Source: Candidatus Pelagibacter sp. (lineage in GTDB: Bacteria; Pseudomonadota; Alphaproteobacteria; Pelagibacterales; Pelagibacteraceae). Taken from it: 14,109 nt of DNA. Location of the stretch: assembly GCA_028222435.1 (NCBI GenBank), contig JAOIST010000012.1:1-14109 (forward strand), given 5' to 3'. A program made the translations under genes and the position numbers. Each line of letters starts with the position of its first letter. The stretch's first letter is position 1. Below are positions 7,957-14,087 of this stretch, one piece after another. Below the pieces are notes generated by a model. It saw only the letters and a program-made list of their open reading frames with translations. It did not search any database and was not told the DNA's origin.

Positions 7957-8753
7957 AGAAAATAAAATGGTTAGTTCCAACAATTTATATAATTTTTTTA
8001 ATGTTACCAATTTATTGGTTACTAAACATGTCGTTTAAAACAACTACCGAAATCATCAATGTTTATTCTTTATGGCCACAAGATTTTACATTAGATAATT
8101 ACAAAACAATATTTACAGATAGCACATGGTATATGGGCTATGTAAATTCAATTACTTATACAGTTTTTAATACTATAATTTCTGTATCAGCAGCACTCCC
8201 CGCAGCTTATGCTTTTTCAAGATATAAATTTTTAGGGGATAAGCATTTATTTTTTTGGCTTTTAACAAACAGAATGGCTCCCCCTGCAGTTTTTGCTTTA
8301 CCATTTTTTCAATTTTACTCGTCAGTAAATTTATTTGATACGCATATAGCTATTGCACTGTCTCATTGTCTTTTCAACATTCCTCTTGCAGTTTGGATAT
8401 TAGAGGGATTTATGTCTGCTGTTCCTAAAGAATTAGATGAAACTGCATATGTAGATGGATATTCATTCGGAAGATTTTTCTTTAAAATATTTATTCCAAC
8501 AATTGCAGCTGGAATAGGTATTACGATGTTTTTTTGTTTTATGTTTTCTTGGGTAGAATTATTATTAGCAAAAACTCTTACCGCTACAATAGCAAAACCA
8601 ATTGCCGCTATAATGACAAGGACATCAAGTACATCTGGTTATGAACTTGGTTTATTAGCAGCAGCCGGAAGTTTAACTATTATACCTGGGGCTGTGGTTA
8701 TTTATTTTGTAAGAAATTATATTGCCAAAGGATTTGCAATGGGGAGAGTATGA
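7953..8753 (+). CDS. glpQ: Glycerol ABC transporter permease GlpQ
   Basis: Second permease, of the MalG/UgpE-like type, 266 residues, with six predicted helices beginning at residues 7-26 and ending near 239-257. The EAA-like coupling loop lies at about 158-182 (PKELDETAYVDGYSF then IFIP). It keeps the E-T-A and DG positions but is looser than in GlpP. It pairs with GlpP in the inner membrane to form the channel. Both ends overlap neighbours by four bases (ATGA at 7953 and at 8750). The name follows the rhizobial transporter and has nothing to do with the E. coli periplasmic phosphodiesterase GlpQ. The family is clear; the substrate is inferred from context. Confidence 0.92.
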   Translation: MKKIKWLVPTIYIIFLMLPIYWLLNMSFKTTTEIINVYSLWPQDFTLDNYKTIFTDSTWYMGYVNSITYTVFNTIISVSAALPAAYAFSRYKFLGDKHLFFWLLTNRMAPPAVFALPFFQFYSSVNLFDTHIAIALSHCLFNIPLAVWILEGFMSAVPKELDETAYVDGYSFGRFFFKIFIPTIAAGIGITMFFCFMFSWVELLLAKTLTATIAKPIAAIMTRTSSTSGYELGLLAAAGSLTIIPGAVVIYFVRNYIAKGFAMGRV

Positions 8754-9106
8754 TTTTTACAAATCTATATGCATCTAGCTGGTCTACGGTTGGTCAACCT
8801 AAAGAAAAAGGTCTTTTTGATTTTGATTTTATAACATGGATGGCTTGGACATGGCCTACGGCAAGTTTTTTTATTTTCATAGCTTTATGTATTACTGTTA
8901 TGTATTTCTGGGAAAAAAAAGTTCCAGGCGGATCTCCTAGAAGAGGTATATTAGGTTTAGATACTACAAGAGGTGATAGACTATTTGTATCTTTACTTGG
9001 CAGTGCATTTATACATTTAGCTTGGTTAGGATTAGTAGGTAGCCTGTTGTGGATAGCAACAATTATTTGTGTTGCTTATTTCGTATTAGTATTTAAATAC
9101 GTATAA
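8750..9106 (+). CDS. Small DUF2160-type membrane protein of the glycerol transporter operon
   Basis: This 118-residue protein has three predicted membrane spans, about 36-54, 77-96 and 97-115. It carries features I recognise from the DUF2160 family that accompanies alphaproteobacterial glycerol ABC operons: MAWTWPTA (31-38), PRRGILGLDTTRGDR (63-77) and IHLAWLG (88-94). Its role is unknown. The strict position after the second permease suggests an accessory subunit, assembly factor or regulator of the importer. The first 25 or so residues, before the conserved block, look like an extension relative to the core domain. Their start is supported by the ATGA overlap with glpQ, although M31 would also give a full core domain. 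Two bases separate its stop from gap. Confidence 0.8.
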   Translation: MIFTNLYASSWSTVGQPKEKGLFDFDFITWMAWTWPTASFFIFIALCITVMYFWEKKVPGGSPRRGILGLDTTRGDRLFVSLLGSAFIHLAWLGLVGSLLWIATIICVAYFVLVFKYV

Positions 9107-9108
9107 AT

Positions 9109-10113
9109 ATGATCAAAGTTGGTATAAATGGTTTTGGAAGAATAGGAAGATTAATTTTAAGAGCTCTTCTAGAAAACTATAAAGGAAAAATTCAAGTCGT
9201 TGGAATTAATGATCTTGGTTCAATAGAAGCTAACGCACATTTAATAAAATACGACAGTACTCACGGAACTTTAATGCAGGATGTTAAAACATCAGCAGAA
9301 GGATTCCAAATTGGTGACCAAAATATAAAAGTTTTTGCTGAGCGAGATCCAGCAAAATTACCTTGGGGTAAAATTGGTGCTGATGTTGTTTTAGAGTGTA
9401 CTGGTTTTTTCTTAGATAAAAATTCCGCAGGCAAACATATAGAGGCTGGAGCAAAAAAAGTTATTATTTCAGCACCAGCAAAAGAAGTTGATTTTACAGT
9501 TGTTCAAGGCGTAAACAGTAAAGATTTAAAAAAAGAACATAATATTATCTCTAATGGATCGTGCACTACAAACTGTTTAGCACCGGTAGCAATGGTATTA
9601 GAAAATACTTTTGGAATCGAATATGGTTACATGACCACTATTCATAGTTACACTGGAGATCAAAAATTATTAGACACACTTCATAAAGATTTAAGAAGAG
9701 CAAGAGCATCAGGTGATGCAATGATACCCACTTCAACAGGCGCTGCTAAAGCGATGAGTTTAGTTTTACCAAGCCTTAAAGGTAAATTAGATGGTACGGC
9801 TATAAGAGTTCCAACTCCAAATGTATCTTTAATAGATCTTACATTTGTTCCTAAAAAAGAAGTCACAGCAGATAGTATCAACGAAGCTATGAGCAAAGCT
9901 GCAAACGGACCATTAAAAGGCATACTAGCAACAAATTCTGCCCCATTAGTCTCTAAAGACTTTAATCATAATCCTCACAGCTCAATATTTGATTTAACCC
10001 AAACACAAGTAATTAAAGGAAAGTTTAGTAGAGTGCTCTCATGGTATGATAACGAGTGGGGTTTTTCTAATAGAATGTGTGATACCGCAATACAAATTGC
10101 TGGTTTAATTTAA
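9109..10113 (+). CDS. gap: Glyceraldehyde-3-phosphate dehydrogenase
   Basis: Cytoplasmic glycolytic enzyme oxidising glyceraldehyde 3-phosphate to 1,3-bisphosphoglycerate. It has 334 residues, a standard length. It shows the NAD-binding GINGFGRIGR (5-14), an acidic residue in GINDLG (D35) that favours NAD over NADP, the active-site SCTTNC with C152, and catalytic H179 in TTIHSYTGDQ. HKDLRRARA, the phosphate-binding PTSTGAAKA, LDGTAIRVPTPN, and the C-terminal SWYDNEWGFSNR are also present. Residues before HKDLRRAR are T-L rather than the L-P of strictly NAD-specific Bacillus-type enzymes, so some cofactor flexibility is possible. It starts two bases after the DUF2160 gene with no ribosome binding site of its own. 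It is therefore the last gene of the transporter transcript, tying a central glycolytic step to glycerol uptake. Confidence 0.97.
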   Translation: MIKVGINGFGRIGRLILRALLENYKGKIQVVGINDLGSIEANAHLIKYDSTHGTLMQDVKTSAEGFQIGDQNIKVFAERDPAKLPWGKIGADVVLECTGFFLDKNSAGKHIEAGAKKVIISAPAKEVDFTVVQGVNSKDLKKEHNIISNGSCTTNCLAPVAMVLENTFGIEYGYMTTIHSYTGDQKLLDTLHKDLRRARASGDAMIPTSTGAAKAMSLVLPSLKGKLDGTAIRVPTPNVSLIDLTFVPKKEVTADSINEAMSKAANGPLKGILATNSAPLVSKDFNHNPHSSIFDLTQTQVIKGKFSRVLSWYDNEWGFSNRMCDTAIQIAGLI

Positions 10114-10147
10114 TCAATAATTATCTATCTATTAATGCTAGCACATG

Positions 10148-10225
10148 TTAGGTATTGTCTTTTAGATACTGCCCATAGAATTTAATCACTCCTAAATAGG
10201 CAAGTATAATAGCAAAAATACCCAT
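10148..10225 (-). CDS. Possible 25-residue single-span membrane protein
   Basis: A minus-strand ATG at 10225-10223 opens a 25-codon frame ending in TAA at 10150-10148. The product begins MGIFAIILAYLGV, a hydrophobic segment of about 13-14 residues, then a tyrosine- and lysine-containing polar tail ending KDNT. That layout is common in genuine small membrane proteins. It fills much of the only sizeable spacer, in the opposite direction to both neighbours. Against it: no Shine-Dalgarno is visible, AT-rich DNA easily encodes hydrophobic stretches, and a plus-strand promoter candidate lies inside it. I do not recognise a family. Confidence 0.25.
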   Translation of the reverse strand: MGIFAIILAYLGVIKFYGQYLKDNT

Positions 10226-10242
10226 CTAAAGAATTATTTATT

Positions 10243-10258
10243 CGTGTGAAAACACATG
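10243..10258. repeat. Short inverted repeat TGTG-AAAA-CACA
   Basis: CGTGTG-AAAA-CACATG forms six pairs (one G-T wobble) around a four-base spacer, 20 bases before the chosen start of the ATP-grasp gene and 17 bases upstream of the possible small minus-strand gene. It could be an operator dyad or a small leader hairpin. There is no T run, so it is not a terminator on the plus strand. Confidence 0.4.
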
Positions 10259-10278
10259 ATTAATTGCGCTCGCTTATT

Positions 10279-11346
10279 ATGATTATAAAAGATATTAAAA
10301 TTAAAAAAACTTCTAAAAAAAATATTCTCTTATTTAAAAGGAAAAATATTTTCTCAATTAAGGTTGATAAGACAATTGAAATTCTCATTGTTCCTAACCC
10401 AAAAGGCAAAAATGCTCATCAAGATAATGTGGGTATTATTTTAGAAGAGGATAAAATCTTAAAAATTTTATCTAAACGTTATAAAAAAGTTTCCATTGCA
10501 AATATTAAAAATAAAAATGATTTACAAAAATTAGTTAAAAGAAAACCCGATCTTGTGTTTTCTGGAGTAAAATATTTTCTTTTTGGCAAAGAAAAAATAT
10601 GGCTCAATGACTATTTAGAAATGTATAAAATACCTTATATTGCATCAAGCAAATCAGCTCTTGATAATGAAAGTGATAAAAATAAAGCAAAAAAAATTAT
10701 TCGATTAGCTAAAATAAAAACAGCTGATTTTTTTACAACTTACCCTAATGAATATTTAGATACTAAATCAATTCCTATATCTTTTCCACTGTTCATAAAA
10801 CCAGTTAAAGGAGGTGATAGCAGAGGAATTGATTCTAGTTCAATAGTTAATAATTTTGACAGTTTTAAAAAAAAAGTCTTAGAAATTAAGGAGAACCATA
10901 ACCTCAACTCTATGGCAGAAACATATTTAACTGGAAGAGAGTACAGTGTTGGTATTTTTGAGGAAAGTATAACCGGTATATTAAGAGCTCTACCTGTCGA
11001 AATTATTGTTAAAAAAAATATTAATGGTCATAATATACTTGATTTTAACGTTAAGAAGAATGATGAAGAAAAAGTAATTGCTGTTAAAGATATTAAAATA
11101 TTTAATGAGATATCAAAATTAGCTAAACAATCATTTAAGGCTTTAGGTGGAAAATCGCTAGGTAGGATTGATATTATGATGAATGATAAAGGTATCCCTT
11201 ACTTTATGGAGGCTAATCTTATGCCTGGATTGAGAAAAGGTTATTTTTATAGAGCATGTGTATTAAATTTAGGTATGACGTATGAAGATATGATTTTTAC
11301 TATCGCTAATACAGGATTGTCTTCTAATTTAAATATTAAAAATTAA
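10279..11346 (+). CDS. ATP-grasp ligase related to D-alanine-D-alanine ligase, substrate unknown
   Basis: About 355 residues from the ATG at 10279. A TTG 15 bases upstream is in frame but has no support. The fold reads as Ddl-like: an N-terminal alpha/beta domain, then PYIASSKSALDNESDK aligned with the Ddl substrate/ATP hinge. FPLFIKPVKGGDSRGI is the ATP-grasp lysine and glycine-rich loop, AETYLTGREYSVGIF the hinge acidic motif, and GRIDIMMND then FMEANLMPGL the metal-binding acidic and asparagine residues, matching R-x-D and E-x-N of Ddl. It therefore very likely joins a carboxylate to an amine using ATP. The Ddl hallmark GEDG in the N-terminal domain is missing, and no cell-wall genes are adjacent, so I would not call it ddl. 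Alternatives are a dipeptide or amino-acid ligase of another pathway. Its stop overlaps the stop of the opposing 60-residue gene. Confidence 0.8.
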   Translation: MIIKDIKIKKTSKKNILLFKRKNIFSIKVDKTIEILIVPNPKGKNAHQDNVGIILEEDKILKILSKRYKKVSIANIKNKNDLQKLVKRKPDLVFSGVKYFLFGKEKIWLNDYLEMYKIPYIASSKSALDNESDKNKAKKIIRLAKIKTADFFTTYPNEYLDTKSIPISFPLFIKPVKGGDSRGIDSSSIVNNFDSFKKKVLEIKENHNLNSMAETYLTGREYSVGIFEESITGILRALPVEIIVKKNINGHNILDFNVKKNDEEKVIAVKDIKIFNEISKLAKQSFKALGGKSLGRIDIMMNDKGIPYFMEANLMPGLRKGYFYRACVLNLGMTYEDMIFTIANTGLSSNLNIKN

Positions 11347-11525
11347 CTTTTATTATTATTTAATTTTTCAGCTTCTTCTATTAGTTTTAAAGTATCTTTA
11401 GGAACGGAAGAGTAATCTTTTTTTACTGGCTTACTCTCAAAATTTTCAATTTTCTTTCTTTTTGATTTATTTTGAAATTCATTTACAGCAGATAAAATTT
11501 CATCAATACTAAATCTTTCTTCCAT
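11343..11525 (-). CDS. Unknown 60-residue charged protein coupled to pyruvate kinase
   Basis: The start ATG (11525-11523) shares one base with the pyk stop (TAATG on the minus strand), so translation is probably coupled to pyk. The product is small, soluble and highly charged: an N-terminal helix-like part (MEERFSIDEILSAVNEF), a lysine-rich middle (KSKRKK) and a C-terminal helix-like part (VPKDTLKLIEEAEKL). There is no membrane span, cysteine or recognisable catalytic motif. I do not recognise the family. The tight coupling argues that it is a real gene. Its stop lies within TTAA at 11343-11346, which also contains the stop of the convergent ATP-grasp gene. A role with pyruvate kinase is possible but rests on position only. 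Confidence 0.65.
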   Translation of the reverse strand: MEERFSIDEILSAVNEFQNKSKRKKIENFESKPVKKDYSSVPKDTLKLIEEAEKLNNNKS

Positions 11526-12937
11526 TATGTACCAACTTTATAAAGCCTAATCATATTAGTCATTCCAGCTTTACCAAAAGGTAGGCCGGCAGTGATTACG
11601 ACAAAATCATTTTTTTTAATGAATTTTAATTTTTTAATAATTTCTTTTGAAATAGACATCATATCTTTCCAACCACTTGCATCACGACTATTAATTGACT
11701 GAACACCCCATAGCAAAGAAACTTGTCTTGAAACATTTATATTAGGCGAGATAGTTAAAATTTTGGCTGCAGGACGCATTGCCGAAACCAGTTTTGCGGA
11801 TTTTCCAGAATTTGAAAATACAATAATAGCTTTTACATTCTGATTATAAGCAATGTCCTTTACTGAAAGAAGAATAGATTTAACAGGGTCTTTATTTGAA
11901 ATTATCGAATTTTTAAAATCCTCAATGTGTTGTCTTTTATATTTTTCAGCTGAAAGAATGGTTTGTGTCATGGTTGATACTGCTTGAGTTGGAAATTTAC
12001 CAATAGCAGCTTCTGCTGATAGCATCACGGTATCTGCACCCTGAAAAATTGCTGTAGCAATATCATTTATCTCTGCTCTTGTGGCAGTATTGTTTTCAAT
12101 CATACTTTCTAACATTTGCGTGGCAACTATGACTGATTTTGAAAATTGAGAACATTTTTTTATTAGACTAAGCTGAACTTTGGGAACTTCACTATGACCA
12201 ATATCAATTGCTAAATCTCCTCGAGCAATCATTATTGAGTCAGTTGCTTTTATAATGTTAATAATATTTTTTAAGGCGTGTTTGTTTTCTATTTTAGAAA
12301 TTATACCCATATCTCTTTTTATTAATTTTCTTGTTTCTAATATAAGTTTTTCATTTTGCAGATAAGAAAGAGCAATCCAATTACAACCAAGTTTAATTGC
12401 GGTTTTAATATCTATTTTATCTTTAATTGTTAATTTGTTAAAAGAAATATCAAAATTAGGAATATGAATACTCTTATTGCTTTTCATGAGGCAGTTTTGA
12501 CTTTTACAAATTGTTGTAACTGCTAGCCCTTTTTTACTAATGACCACAAAAGTAAATTTTCCATCATCGATTAATATCTTATTTCCTTTTTTTAATTTTT
12601 TAAGAATTTTTGGATAGGGAAAATTTATTCTTGAATTATCGCCAGTTTCTTTTTTTGAATCAAATATATATTTTTGATTATATTTAATTTTTTGATTATC
12701 ATCTTTTATTTTGCCTACCCGAAGTTTTACTCCCTGTAAATCTGCTATTAACGCTATCTTTTTACTTGTAGACTTTTCAATTCTTCTAATTTTAGAAACA
12801 ATTTTATTTATCCCATTTGTATTATGGCTAAAATTAATTCTAAATGCATCAACACCAAGATTCACGAGCTGTTTTAATTTAGAGTTGCTATAAATAGCTG
12901 GACCTAGAGTGGCAATGATTTTGGCTTTTTTTTCCAT
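11525..12937 (-). CDS. pyk: Pyruvate kinase
   Basis: Cytoplasmic enzyme making pyruvate and ATP from phosphoenolpyruvate and ADP, 470 residues as in bacterial type I/II enzymes. The N-terminal ATLGPA leads to FRINFSH with R33, N35 and S37. DLQGVKLR (66-73) follows, then the B-domain DDG (124-126), LGCNWIALSYLQ, catalytic SKIE with K215 and E217, metal and PEP binding IMIARGDLAI (D241), and VATQMLESM then TRAE and GADTVMLSAEAA. A regulatory-type C-domain completes it. The near-invariant proline of GPK[IL]R is V70, and the NP-x-PTRAE region reads NNTATRAE. K71 with L67-Q68 matches the signature of K+-independent enzymes. The ATG at 12937 is immediately next to the divergent promoter region shared with pfkA. 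The gene is followed by a coupled 60-residue gene. Confidence 0.95.
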   Translation of the reverse strand: MEKKAKIIATLGPAIYSNSKLKQLVNLGVDAFRINFSHNTNGINKIVSKIRRIEKSTSKKIALIADLQGVKLRVGKIKDDNQKIKYNQKYIFDSKKETGDNSRINFPYPKILKKLKKGNKILIDDGKFTFVVISKKGLAVTTICKSQNCLMKSNKSIHIPNFDISFNKLTIKDKIDIKTAIKLGCNWIALSYLQNEKLILETRKLIKRDMGIISKIENKHALKNIINIIKATDSIMIARGDLAIDIGHSEVPKVQLSLIKKCSQFSKSVIVATQMLESMIENNTATRAEINDIATAIFQGADTVMLSAEAAIGKFPTQAVSTMTQTILSAEKYKRQHIEDFKNSIISNKDPVKSILLSVKDIAYNQNVKAIIVFSNSGKSAKLVSAMRPAAKILTISPNINVSRQVSLLWGVQSINSRDASGWKDMMSISKEIIKKLKFIKKNDFVVITAGLPFGKAGMTNMIRLYKVGT

Positions 12938-12967
12938 TAAGAGATTTTTATGTTATAACATCTCTTA
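12938..12967. promoter_or_regulatory. Symmetric divergent promoter/operator between pyk and pfkA
   Basis: Perfect 8-base inverted arms TAAGAGAT (12938-12945) and ATCTCTTA (12960-12967) flank a 14-base centre. A 12-base perfect palindrome ATGTTATAACAT (12950-12961) overlaps the right arm. The palindrome reads TATAAC on both strands (plus 12954-12959; minus 12957-12952), so it can serve as a -10 element in both directions. That would place pfkA initiation about 35 bases before its ATG and the pyk start within about 8 bases of its ATG. The arms resemble a regulator-binding dyad. The -35 elements are weak on both strands. The spacer is only 64 bases, so both genes' promoters must overlap here. 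Confidence 0.55.
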
Positions 12968-13001
12968 CCTCAAAAAAGAATATTTAAGAAAATTAAATTT
13001 A

Positions 13002-14087
13002 ATGACTAAAAAAATTGGAATATTAACAAGTGGTGGAGATTGTGGTGGACTTAATGCAGCAATTAGGTCGATCTTTTATAGAGCAAAAAACAAATATAAT
13101 ATGGATGTTTTTGGCATAAAAGATGGGACAGCCGGTTTAATGCAAAGACCTGTTGCTGCAGTCCAATTAACTCACAAAACTTTTGGAGGATATCTTCTAA
13201 GACAAGGGGGTACTTTTTTAGGCTCAACAAACAAAGGTAATCCTTTTAAATTTCCATCTAATGACGGTAAATATATTGATAGATCAAAAGAAATAATCGA
13301 AGGCTACCATCAAATGAAATTAGACGGATTAATTATTATTGGTGGGGACGGAAGCATGCAAATCTTAAAAAAATTAGCTAAGGAAGGTGGTATGAAAATT
13401 GTTGCCATACCTAAGACAATCGATAATGACGTTGGAGCAACAGAAAGTTCTATTGGATTTCATACAGCTGTAGATGTTGCAACACAAGCTTTAGACAATC
13501 TTCAATCAACAGCAGCGAGTCATAGAAGATCTATGATACTCGAAGTTATGGGTAGGGATGCAGGACATATAGCACTTAACGCAGGTATAGCAGGTGGTGC
13601 CGATGTTATTTTAATACCTGAAATAAAATATTCTATAGATGGAATAATTAAGAAATTAAATTCTATGAAAAAACATGACATACAGCATTCATTAATTATT
13701 GTAGCAGAAGCTGTAAAGAAAGAGGATGGTAGTACTGTCTTACATAAATATATGGACGGCGAACAAAGGTTGGGTGGAATAGGAGATTACATTGCTCAAG
13801 AAATAATGAAAAAAACTGATGTTGAGTGTAGAGTAACTACTTTAGGGCACGTACAACGTGGAGCCCCGCCAACCGCTAGTGATAGAATTTTAGCAAGTGC
13901 ATTCGGTGTTTATGCTGTTGATTTATTAAATCAAAAAAAATTTGATCGAATGGTTGCATGGAAAGATAGAAAAGTTGTTGATGTTCCTATAGATGAAGGA
14001 ATTAGCACCTACAAAAATGTTGAAAGAAAAGATTCTTTAGTAGAAACAGCATTATCTTTAGACATTTACATAGGAGACGACATTTAA
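13002..14087 (+). CDS. pfkA: 6-phosphofructokinase (probably ATP-dependent)
   Basis: Cytoplasmic enzyme phosphorylating fructose 6-phosphate to the 1,6-bisphosphate. I chose the ATG at 13002 (361 residues) because ILTSGGDCGG, the family's N-terminal nucleotide loop, begins six residues later. An upstream in-frame ATG at 12909 lies inside pyk and would cover the promoter. Motifs: GGDCGGLN (11-18), IIGGDGS (112-118) with G117 at the position that is glycine in ATP enzymes and aspartate in pyrophosphate enzymes, and PKTIDND (137-143) with catalytic D141 and D143 and with K138. EVMGRDAGHIAL is the substrate-binding stretch, and TLGHVQRGAPPTASDR lies in the C-terminal half. The glycine plus lysine combination matches actinobacterial-type ATP-PFKs better than E. 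coli PfkA. It is divergent from pyk. Its stop overlaps the ATG of the next gene by one base. Confidence 0.92.
   Translation: MTKKIGILTSGGDCGGLNAAIRSIFYRAKNKYNMDVFGIKDGTAGLMQRPVAAVQLTHKTFGGYLLRQGGTFLGSTNKGNPFKFPSNDGKYIDRSKEIIEGYHQMKLDGLIIIGGDGSMQILKKLAKEGGMKIVAIPKTIDNDVGATESSIGFHTAVDVATQALDNLQSTAASHRRSMILEVMGRDAGHIALNAGIAGGADVILIPEIKYSIDGIIKKLNSMKKHDIQHSLIIVAEAVKKEDGSTVLHKYMDGEQRLGGIGDYIAQEIMKKTDVECRVTTLGHVQRGAPPTASDRILASAFGVYAVDLLNQKKFDRMVAWKDRKVVDVPIDEGISTYKNVERKDSLVETALSLDIYIGDDI

Larger units (their letters stand above)
10114..10278. other. Longest spacer (165 bases) between gap and the ATP-grasp gene
   Basis: I see no clear terminator for the gap transcript here. The region holds a TATAAT at 10205-10210 on the plus strand, which could serve the downstream gene although its -35 (TTAATC near 10182) is poor. 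It also holds a small CCTA-AA-TAGG dyad at 10191-10200, a TGTG-N4-CACA dyad (listed separately) and a possible small minus-strand gene (listed separately). No tRNA or known riboswitch was recognised. Confidence 0.5.

Noticed and set aside
9681..9923. 80-codon minus-strand open frame
   Set aside because: It is antisense to well-conserved gap coding sequence, with no independent support.
10264..10278. TTG start for the ATP-grasp gene
   Set aside because: It adds five residues with no conserved content and no ribosome binding site; the ATG at 10279 is simpler.
10114..10278. tRNA, riboswitch or known small RNA in the spacer
   Set aside because: No cloverleaf or recognised aptamer motif was seen; only short dyads are present, which AT-rich DNA produces by chance.
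10279..11346. Naming the ATP-grasp gene ddl
   Set aside because: The GEDG motif of true D-Ala-D-Ala ligases is absent and no murein genes are nearby.
12711..12893. 60-codon plus-strand open frame
   Set aside because: It is antisense to the conserved N-terminal region of pyk; the hydrophobic product is a by-product.
12909..13001. N-terminal extension of pfkA from an in-frame ATG at 12909
   Set aside because: It would start inside pyk and span the divergent promoter; family members begin just before the ILTSGGD loop, which fits the ATG at 13002.
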